Positions 31,212 through 37,582 of a stretch of 37,582 nucleotides of DNA are shown here, piece by piece. Source of the stretch: Spartobacteria bacterium (lineage in GTDB: Bacteria > Verrucomicrobiota > Verrucomicrobiia > Chthoniobacterales > UBA10450). Both the position numbers and the translations under genes were made by a program. Under the pieces are notes generated by a model that did no database searches, had not been told where the DNA came from, and saw only the letters and a list, made by a program, of their open reading frames with translations. The first letter of the stretch is position 1. The number at the start of each line of letters is the position of its first letter. The stretch spans positions 1 to 37,582 of the forward strand of contig PLCN01000010.1 in the NCBI GenBank assembly GCA_003134785.1. Reading direction: 5' to 3'.

Positions 31212-33104
31212 ATGGATGCCGAATTGGAAAAGCTCGTCGAATCAGGAAAACTCACCGCCCGCGCTGCGGATCAACTCGAAAAACTCAGGCCCGGGACGTT
31301 TTGTTTGCACAAGAGCTGGGGCTTTGGCCGCGTGGCCGAGTGGAACCTGCTCCTCAATCAGATCCTGATCGATTTTCCAGGAAAGAAGGCGCACGGGATG
31401 CAGTTGACCTACGCCGCCGATAATCTCACGGTCATCCCGCCTGAACATTTTCTCGCGAAAAAAGCGAACGATCTCAAGTCGATCAGGGAGCTGGTGAAGA
31501 AGGATCCCACGGCGGTGATGCGGAACGTTCTCGAGAGCCTGGGAGGTTCCGCCACCGTCACGCAAATCAGCCAGCTCATGCTCGGCGATATTTTCACCGA
31601 GCCCGAATGGAAACGCTGGTGGGATTCGACGAAGAAGCTCTTGAACAAGGAAGGTTATTTCCTCATCCCGACCAAGAAGAGCGAGCCGATTCAGTTGCGG
31701 GGCGAGAAGGTTTCACGCCCGAACGAGCTGATCACTTTCTTCGATCACGCGCGCCAGCCGAAGGAGCAGGCGGCGGCGCTCGATCAGATCATCAAGTTTC
31801 ATCACGAATTCGACAAACCCGAGACGCAATTGCAGCCGATCGTCAACACGATTGAGGAGGCGGCGGCGCGGAATCAACGACTCAATCCTGCGCTCGTGTT
31901 CGAGCTGGTCATGGCGCGCGATGATTTGATCGAGCGCTGTCCCCAACTCAAGACCACGAATTCAAATCTGACTTTAAACCGTCTGATCGCCGAGGAGGAA
32001 ACTCGCCTGATCACGATCCTGCCGAAGCTTCCAGCCAGCAAGGAACGCCGCGTTTTGGCCGCGCTGCCAGCGTCGCTTGGCCCTGGCTGGACGGTCCGGG
32101 GATTGCAGTTGATGCAGAGCAATCATGCGCGGGCGGTCCTGCAGATTCCGCGCGTTTTTGCGGAGGCCGGAATGCAGGGCGAGTTACGCGCATTCTTGCA
32201 TCGCGGGATCCGCGAACACTCCGTCACGAGTGAAGCGCTCGTCTGGCTTTGCAAAGAACGCGAGGGTGAATGGCGCGAACTGATCACGCCAGATCTGCTC
32301 GGCGCGATTTTGTCGGCGCTCGAGCGCGACCAGCATAACGAGAACAGCCGCGGCAGTAAGCTGCGCGATTTGTTGCTCGACGATCGTGAATTGATTCCAG
32401 ATATGTTTGCCGGCGCTGAGCCGAGCGTGGCCCGCGATGCCATGCGCCGCCTGATGTTGACTCCGGTCTTCGACGAGCTGACGAAGCGCTCGCTTCTCGC
32501 CCGCATCATCAAGCTTTATCCGGAATTGGAAAGCGTGATCACGGGCGAACAAAAGGAAGAAAAAAGCGCCGCGCTAGTTGTTTCCTGGAGCAGCCTCGAC
32601 AAGCGGAAAGCCGAATACGAAGAGCTCGTGAACAAGAAGATCCCGGAGAACAGCAAGGAGATTGGGGTCGCGCGTTCTTACGGCGATCTGCGCGAGAATT
32701 TCGAGTTCAAGGCTGCGAAGGAGATGCAAGCGGTGCTGATGCGGCGGAAATCCGAGTTGGAAGCCGCGCTTCACAACGCGCGCGGCACCGCTTTCGAAAG
32801 TCCCGATACGTCGCAAGTTTCCATCGGAACGATCGTCACCCTGCGCGATTCCGATTCCGGCAAGGAAGAGGTTTACACCGTCCTCGGCGCGTGGGATGGC
32901 GACCCTGAGCGCGGCATTATTTCCTACCAGACTGCGATTGGGCAGGCGTTGCTCGGACATAAGATCGGCGAAGTGGTCACGCTGACGAACGATAACGACA
33001 CGCGGCGCTTTGCGATTCTGTCGATTTCACCGGCGCCCGTTGACGTGACTGCACCGGATCCATCGCTCACAGAAGTTCCTGCGGAACCGGTGGCGGCAGA
33101 ATAG
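31212..33104 (+). CDS. Long GreA/GreB-domain protein
   Basis: A 630-aa protein. The C-terminal part (about 460-610) is a complete Gre factor: a coiled-coil hairpin with IPENSKEIGVARSYGDLREN (tip acids Asp492 and Glu495, the pair that directs RNA cleavage) and KAAKEMQAVLMRRKSELEAA, then the FKBP-like domain with ISYQTAIGQALLGHKIGEVV. Ahead of it lie about 450 residues that E. coli GreA (158 aa) lacks: a start with PGTFCLHKSWGFGRVAEWNL and FPGKKAHGMQLTYAADNL, which resembles a CarD/TRCF-type RNA polymerase-binding fold by impression, then long alpha-helical repeats. I infer a transcription elongation factor enlarged with polymerase-binding domains. ATG 31212 starts the first convincing helix (MDAELEKLVESGKLTARAAD). 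Confidence 0.85.
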   Translation: MDAELEKLVESGKLTARAADQLEKLRPGTFCLHKSWGFGRVAEWNLLLNQILIDFPGKKAHGMQLTYAADNLTVIPPEHFLAKKANDLKSIRELVKKDPTAVMRNVLESLGGSATVTQISQLMLGDIFTEPEWKRWWDSTKKLLNKEGYFLIPTKKSEPIQLRGEKVSRPNELITFFDHARQPKEQAAALDQIIKFHHEFDKPETQLQPIVNTIEEAAARNQRLNPALVFELVMARDDLIERCPQLKTTNSNLTLNRLIAEEETRLITILPKLPASKERRVLAALPASLGPGWTVRGLQLMQSNHARAVLQIPRVFAEAGMQGELRAFLHRGIREHSVTSEALVWLCKEREGEWRELITPDLLGAILSALERDQHNENSRGSKLRDLLLDDRELIPDMFAGAEPSVARDAMRRLMLTPVFDELTKRSLLARIIKLYPELESVITGEQKEEKSAALVVSWSSLDKRKAEYEELVNKKIPENSKEIGVARSYGDLRENFEFKAAKEMQAVLMRRKSELEAALHNARGTAFESPDTSQVSIGTIVTLRDSDSGKEEVYTVLGAWDGDPERGIISYQTAIGQALLGHKIGEVVTLTNDNDTRRFAILSISPAPVDVTAPDPSLTEVPAEPVAAE

Positions 33105-33108
33105 GAAA

Positions 33109-33139
33109 TGTAGAGGTGCTTGTGCCAAGCACCTCTACA
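33109..33139. repeat. Perfect 14-bp inverted repeat with 3-base loop
   Basis: TGTAGAGGTGCTTG-TGC-CAAGCACCTCTACA, five bases after the GreA-domain stop codon. It shares its core with the right half of the element at 26065-26150 (AGGCGCTTG-TGC-CAAGCGCCT). It is placed as a terminator but lacks a T-run. Confidence 0.9.
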
Positions 33140-33196
33140 TCCGCACTGAAACCGACCTGCCTTTATTCTTCCCGGCAATCCGATACACTCTGAGCC

Positions 33197-34177
33197 ATGC
33201 CAACTGTTCCGGTCGGAGAAATCGTTGATTTCGTTGGCGGCCATTATGGTGGAGACCGAAATCATGAGATCACAGCGGTCGCTCCGCTAGCGGAAGCTGG
33301 CGCGGGACAACTGAGCTTCCTTAGTAATCGCAAATACGCCGCGCAACTTTCCCGGACCAAGGCAGGCGCGATATTGGTGCCGCAAAATCTCGATGGAGAA
33401 GACAAGCGCTGGATTCGTGTCGATGATCCTTACTTCGCGATTGCGCGGATCATGACGCGCTGGTTTTCGGACCGGCCCAGTCCAAAAGGAATCTCCTCGA
33501 AGACTTCTATCGCGCCGAGCGCCAGGCTGGGAACGAATGTGGCCATCGGTCCGTTCGTCACGATCGGCGAGAATGTGGTCATCGGGAATGACGTGACGAT
33601 TTTTCAAAACGTTTCGATCGAAGCCGGATCAGCAATAGGCGATGACTCGATCATTTATCCCAACGTAGTCATTTACGACGGCACGCGCATTGGCTGTCGG
33701 TGCATCATCCATGCAGGCGTCGTGATCGGTTCAGATGGTTATGGCTTTGCCATGCACGATGGGAAGCATCACAAGATCCCGCAGATCGGTGTCGTCCGGA
33801 TCGAAGACGACGTCGAGATCGGTGCTGGAACAACAATCGATCGCGCAGCTTTAGGCGAAACGGTGATAGGCGAGGGGACGAAAATCGACAACCTGGTTCA
33901 GATCGGGCACAACGTGAAAATCGGGAAGCATTGCCTGCTCGTCTCGCAGGTAGGTGTAGCTGGTTCCACCGAACTGGGCGATCACGTCTTTGTCGCGGGC
34001 CAAAGCGGTTTCTCCGGCCACCTCAAGATCGGCCACCGCGTCCAGGTGGCCGCGAAAAGTGCCGTGCTGGAAGACGTGCCCGACGACACGAAAGTCATGG
34101 GCTCACCCGCTGTTCCCTTCAAAGAATTCGCTCGCCGGCACGCCGCGGTGAAACGCCTGGCTAAGAAAAAGCGGTAG
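33197..34177 (+). CDS. lpxD: UDP-3-O-acylglucosamine N-acyltransferase LpxD
   Basis: A 326-aa enzyme that adds the second acyl chain to UDP-3-O-acylglucosamine in lipid A synthesis, using acyl-ACP. The N-terminal uridine-binding domain (1-100, with [13 protein letters not shown]) is followed by a left-handed beta-helix of hexapeptide repeats ([19 protein letters not shown] onward). The catalytic His238 lies in [11 protein letters not shown], equal to His239 of the E. coli enzyme, and GSDGYGFA and [18 protein letters not shown] are LpxD hallmarks. The C-terminal helix ([19 protein letters not shown]) is acyl-carrier-protein facing in homologues. It stands alone, without lpxA or fabZ nearby. 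It shows the organism makes a lipid A outer membrane. Confidence 0.95.
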   Translation: MPTVPVGEIVDFVGGHYGGDRNHEITAVAPLAEAGAGQLSFLSNRKYAAQLSRTKAGAILVPQNLDGEDKRWIRVDDPYFAIARIMTRWFSDRPSPKGISSKTSIAPSARLGTNVAIGPFVTIGENVVIGNDVTIFQNVSIEAGSAIGDDSIIYPNVVIYDGTRIGCRCIIHAGVVIGSDGYGFAMHDGKHHKIPQIGVVRIEDDVEIGAGTTIDRAALGETVIGEGTKIDNLVQIGHNVKIGKHCLLVSQVGVAGSTELGDHVFVAGQSGFSGHLKIGHRVQVAAKSAVLEDVPDDTKVMGSPAVPFKEFARRHAAVKRLAKKKR

Positions 34178-34192
34178 CGCAGCGCATTTTCC

Positions 34193-34216
34193 TGTAGCGG
34201 CGGTCTATGACCGCCG
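34193..34216 (+). repeat. TGTAGC palindrome
   Basis: TGTAGCGGCGGTCTATGACC then GCCG, identical over these 24 bases to the left part of the element at 26065. It lies in the convergent gap between lpxD and the ferritin gene. Confidence 0.9.
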
Positions 34217-34296
34217 ACGATTGGTAGGGCGAGACTTTGAAAGCCCGGCCTCGCCCCTCTCGGGCTGCGTTACGGGTCGAGCCGAAGGAATAGCCG

Positions 34297-34809
34297 TTAC
34301 TCCTTCGCCGGTCCCGTCATCGTCTTCACGCCCACCCGCGCGAGGTATTCTTCCACCTGCAAAAGGTTATCCGCACCGCGCTGGACAATCTTAAGCAGAT
34401 TATCCATCGACGACACTTCCTCCAGCTGCTCGGTTAGAAACCACTGCAGAAAATTGATCGTGATGTAATCATTCTCCGACCGCGCCAGTTCAACCAACGC
34501 ATTGATTTGATGCGTAACCTTTACTTCCTGATCAAGCGAAAGCTTTATCGCGGCCTCCGCGGTTTTGAAACTTGCCTGTGGCGCATCGATCGCCGGAATA
34601 ACCACTCGTCCGCCGGCGTCCACCACGTATTTAATAAACCGCATTGCGTGTTCATTTTCCTCTTCCGCCTGTCGAAAGAAATGCTGCGACAGCTGTGGAA
34701 GCGCGTCTGCCGCGAAATGCGCCGCAATTGCGACGTACTGCATGGAGGCGCTGAATTCGTATCCAATCTGCTCGTTGATGGCGTCGACGACTTTATTACT
34801 GATCAGCAT
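34297..34809 (-). CDS. Ferritin-like iron storage protein
   Basis: A 170-aa four-helix-bundle ferritin of the FtnA type, cytoplasmic, oxidising Fe(II) and storing Fe(III). The di-iron ligands are in place: Glu18 in QIGYEFSASMQY, Glu51 and His54 in AEEENEHAM, Glu95 in LDQEVKVTHQ, and Gln/Glu near 128-131 in FLTEQLEEV. No heme-ligating Met as in bacterioferritin is evident. The length matches the family (about 165-175). It points left, convergent with lpxD and divergent from the decayed nuclease locus. Confidence 0.92.
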   Translation of the reverse strand: MLISNKVVDAINEQIGYEFSASMQYVAIAAHFAADALPQLSQHFFRQAEEENEHAMRFIKYVVDAGGRVVIPAIDAPQASFKTAEAAIKLSLDQEVKVTHQINALVELARSENDYITINFLQWFLTEQLEEVSSMDNLLKIVQRGADNLLQVEEYLARVGVKTMTGPAKE

Positions 34810-34921
34810 ATAAATCTTTCTGCGTTCCCTTTGTCTTAACGCACGAACGCTTTGCGATCAACTTGTCATCGGACGCACTCGCCTATTGCGGCGCCCAATT
34901 TCAGCCGCGAAATTGCCGACG

Positions 34922-36372
34922 ATGAGCGAGCGAGAACCACTTCCAGCGCAGCCCGGCCGCCAGGCTAATGCGATGCTGTCCGGCTGTGACTATCAAGTAT
35001 GGCAAACGGTAGCTGGGTGGTTTGATTTGCGCGGCACGGACGTCTTATATGTCGAAGGCGCAGAAGATTTCGATGTTGTCGGCACCGGACAAGGCGAGGC
35101 TGTCCAAGTAAAAGCCTCGGTAACACCGATTTCTCTCGGTCAAAAGGAGACGCAGGAGGCCGTCAGTAACTTCTGGCGATTGAGGCAGGCATCGTCACAA
35201 GCTTCGGTATCCTTCCGATTCCTCACCCGAGCGCCGTTTACGACCGAACGTGGGAACCCATTTGGAACGGGCGTGGCAGGAACGTTTTTGAACGGACGTT
35301 TTCTCTTGCGTCTGTCTGGGGGGAGTCGGAACTCGCCGTGGCGGCGCTGCGTGGTATTACCGTTGTCCTGGACGAATACATAAAGGATCACGACGCGGCA
35401 CTTGAGACGCTGGAGCGCCTGAGCCGCGAAGGCGACCTCGACTCGCATCACGTAAACGACCGCCGCGCATGCGTGTATTTCAGTCAAGCCAACTATGCCG
35501 CGGCCGAGAAAGAATGGACCATAGCTCTCGAGCGGTGGCCGAAAGACCCATCGTTTGATCACGGTGCAGCCTTTGCGGCCCGCAGCGCCGGTATTTCAGC
35601 AGCTCGGCAAGACAAGTGGGAGGCGGCGGCGAAATGGTTCTTGGAAATTCCCAATCGCCTCGACGAAAATGAAACGGCGTTTATAGCTAGCGCATATGCG
35701 GACGCCGGTTTTGCGTGGTGGAAGGCTGGCCACGCTGATAAGGCGGTTGACGCATTGATTGAAGCATGGAGACGTGCTGACAGCCTTCCGCTTGGCAAAG
35801 AGGATTTACGCGCGTTCCACACGAGGAAAATCATCAGCCATGTAATTGGTTGGCTGCATGAAAAGGTAGATGGGTCTGGTAATGATTTCACGGAGCCACA
35901 GCCAGGAATGTGCAGTACGGCGGAACTCCCGGAGCGGATCCGTGAACTGCCCGAGTCTGAACCCGAGGCCGTCTGGCTTTTATTGGTGCGTGTAGAGCGC
36001 GCTTTGAATGCCGGAACTCGCGCTGCAGAACTCGTAGGCGAGGGCGTCAAAGCAACTACGAGCGCGCCCATTCGCGCGATGTATTCCCTCGAAAAAATTG
36101 CGCGTAGTTTGGATAATGGCCAAGTCTATAACTTGCCAGCCCAGGTCATCGAAGCGGTTGAGATGATGCAAAAAGCTGCGCGCTTGGTTCCATCGGATAA
36201 TTTTGCAATCAACCAGTTTCCTCTCGGTGGATTTGGTGGCAATGATGGCCTGATTGGGGCCCCGCTGTTCCTTGCAGCGCTCCTTTCCGCCAATGTCTAC
36301 GACAAGTCAGCAAATGATGTAATTGGGGCTTGGCGGTCCTGTCTCGCGACCATTCCGCATCTACCAGAATGA
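34922..36372 (+). pseudogene. Decayed PD-(D/E)xK nuclease-TPR conflict protein
   Basis: From ATG 34922: about 125 residues with LSGCDYQVWQTVAGWFDLRG, the acidic cluster YVEGAEDFD (Glu48, Asp49) and VQVK (Lys64), then FRFLTRAPF-TTERGNPFG. This order (YQ near the start, ED, Q-x-K, then an FLT-x-ERGNPFG segment) is that of DUF4297/Cap4-like nucleases of bacterial conflict systems. The frame ends at 35383, while a different frame, open from about 35240, runs to 36372 and encodes an alpha-helical TPR-like region (LETLERLSREG, ANYAAAEKEWTIALERWP, GHADKAVDALIEAWRRAD). The span is one base short of whole codons. No NTPase core lies between, though relatives usually have one, so an internal deletion plus frameshift is likely. 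Confidence 0.65.
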
Positions 36373-36381
36373 GATCAATGG

Positions 36382-36811
36382 ATGACGCGGTTTGAAAAAG
36401 CAATTGGCGCAAATTTATCAGAAGCCGCCTTTGTTGCACGTAACCACACAGCTTCTTGGGTCGACGTAATGTTCGGTTCGCTGAATATTCTCTTGTCCGA
36501 GGATTGCTCGGCCGAGGACCTCTTTCTTGCACAAACACGTTGGCTAACGAATATCTCATTTTCGCCATGGCTGCGGCAAACCGGGGCCATGTTTTGCCGA
36601 CGGTTGGAGCGAGGTTGGTTACGCGTTATCACCCATCCGGCGCTTCCTTCGTCAGCCGACTCTGAATGTCCCGGAGATCAGACGCGCTTGCACGACTGGT
36701 TCGCCATCGCTCCGAAAGGCCCTCGCGATCTTCGAAGCAGCGCGGCCTGCGGTGAGCGCCCGGATTAGCGACGAGATAATAGCAACCATTCGATCGTTGA
36801 ACACCGAGTAA
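36382..36811 (+). pseudogene. Companion gene of the decayed locus, frameshifted
   Basis: From ATG 36382 the frame encodes a helical protein (FEKAIGANLSEAAFVARNHT, SAEDLFLAQTRWLTNISFS, WLRQTGAMFCRRLERGWLRV) up to about 36645, then continues sensibly only in the next frame (FLRQPTLNVPEIRRACTTGS, SLRKALAIFEAARPAVSARI, then IIATIRSLNTE) to TAA at 36809. One extra base near 36645 explains it. It begins nine bases after the preceding stop and in the same frame, so it may be the second gene of the same operon. I do not recognise the family. Confidence 0.6.
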
Positions 36812-36911
36812 TTCGTTCGTCATGTCGTTCAGCGGGAACACATGCGCGCCTGACTGTCTACTCGCCGGCTTCCGGCACGGTTTTCCCTGCTCGAGTGGGC
36901 GTTCCCGAAAG

Positions 36912-36949
36912 CAAAAAGCCCGATGAGATAAACTCACCGGGCTTTTTGT
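36912..36949 (-). terminator. Intrinsic terminator of the rRNA operon
   Basis: Read leftwards: AAAAAGCCCGGTGAG, a short loop, CTCATCGGGCTTTTT, a GC-rich stem with one G-T pair flanked by an A-run and a T-run. It follows the 5S rRNA 3' end directly, and its symmetry would also stop transcription coming from the left. Confidence 0.9.
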
Positions 36950-36950
36950 T

Positions 36951-37063
36951 CTGGCGACGTCCTACTCTCGCACAACCTATCGTCGCACTACCATCGGGGC
37001 TGCAGCGTTTCACTTCCGTGTTCGGAATGGGAACGGGTGGGGCCACTGCGCTATGATCACCAG
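36951..37063 (-). rRNA. rrf: 5S ribosomal RNA
   Basis: About 113 nt. Read leftwards it starts CTGGTGATCATAGCGCAGTG, has the loop segments GGGGCCACCCGTTCCCATTC and CCGAACACGGAAGTGAAACG, and ends in CGTCGCCAG, pairing with the 5' end (helix I). The CCGAAC and GAAGTGAAAC blocks are universal 5S marks. It lies last in a left-pointing operon. Confidence 0.95.
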
Positions 37064-37134
37064 AGTGCGAGGCCGGAGTGGCTCTCCGATGCTTCGCATC
37101 GAGGGCCGTTCGGCGCCGAGATCTGGTGACGCGT

Positions 37135-37188
37135 TGTAGCAGTCGGCCTATGGCCGACTCGGGCGCATCGCGCAGCGACGCGGCTACA
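37135..37188. repeat. TGTAGC...GCTACA palindrome inside the 23S-5S spacer
   Basis: TGTAGC, then AGTCGGCC-TAT-GGCCGACT, then a GC-rich segment and GCGGCTACA. The same ends and hairpin style as the element at 27218-27325. The spacer (37064-37340) otherwise holds no gene, in particular no tRNA. Confidence 0.8.
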
Positions 37189-37340
37189 GCAATTTCTCCA
37201 AAGAACTCACTGGTTCTCTGATGTCTACATACAGGAAGTGTTCCGCATTTAAGGCTTCGTTTTCGTTAATTTAGAAGTCATTCCCCTCAATTTGCCGCCG
37301 CGTCAGGTTTGACGCCGACGCGACGGGTTAATTGAAAAGT

Positions 37341-37582
<242 letters not shown>

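Noticed and set aside
37064-37340. tRNA gene in the 23S-5S spacer
   Set aside because: No cloverleaf arms or TTCGA-type T-loop could be found on either strand; the spacer has only the palindromic element.

Overview
The window reads as a piece of a Verrucomicrobiota chromosome, probably close to Chthoniobacterales (inference, no tree possible here). Pointers are an ECF sigma factor of the pfam07638 type beside a Ser/Thr kinase with TPRs, an ADOP-type permease, a TIGR04073 exosortase-associated protein, a very long GreA-domain protein, lpxD (so a Gram-negative envelope), and several secreted beta-propeller, collagen-like and autotransporter-like proteins. The sequence is GC-rich and full of short intergenic repeats.

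Layout. 1-3242: left-pointing surface-protein genes (a Kelch-type fragment at the edge, an autotransporter-like repeat protein, and a 31-codon fusion remnant). 3355-9146: right-pointing signalling block (ECF sigma factor, kinase with TPRs, hybrid histidine kinase, LuxR-type HTH protein). 9150-14550: accessory region with a 21-bp minisatellite, a secreted-protein-like gene, a hicB with a truncated hicA, gene scars, and a 1134-aa metallophosphoesterase-STAND NTPase-TPR protein that is the best candidate for an undescribed defence gene. 14530-22530: small paralogous genes and secreted proteins, mostly left-pointing (collagen-like propeller, a protein made only of a tandem domain pair, a propeller carrying the same pair), plus a membrane protein and DoxX. 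22560-23430: histidine-kinase scar and a second hicB whose hicA is frameshifted. 23639-34809: more ordinary genes (ADOP permease, RlmD-like methyltransferase, MASE1 hybrid kinase with a frameshift, TIGR04073 protein, TerC, GreA-domain protein, lpxD, ferritin). 34922-36811: a decayed PD-(D/E)xK nuclease/TPR conflict locus. 36912-37582: the 3' end of a left-pointing rRNA operon (23S end, 5S, terminator).

How it fits together. Three secreted proteins share a roughly 125-residue C-terminal domain that always occurs as a tandem pair (six copies plus one orphan tail); one of them consists only of that pair. This looks like a surface-attachment or sorting module. The accessory stretches are scarred: two hicBA loci with independently broken toxins, a histidine-kinase fragment, a sterol-desaturase fragment, duplicated 3' gene ends on both sides of the STAND gene, and a decayed nuclease locus next to the rRNA operon. 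Intergenic spaces carry at least three repeat families: TGTAGC...GCTACA palindromes (one lies inside the rRNA operon), CGGAT-rich inverted repeats, and heptanucleotide tandem arrays (one in frame inside the kinase gene).
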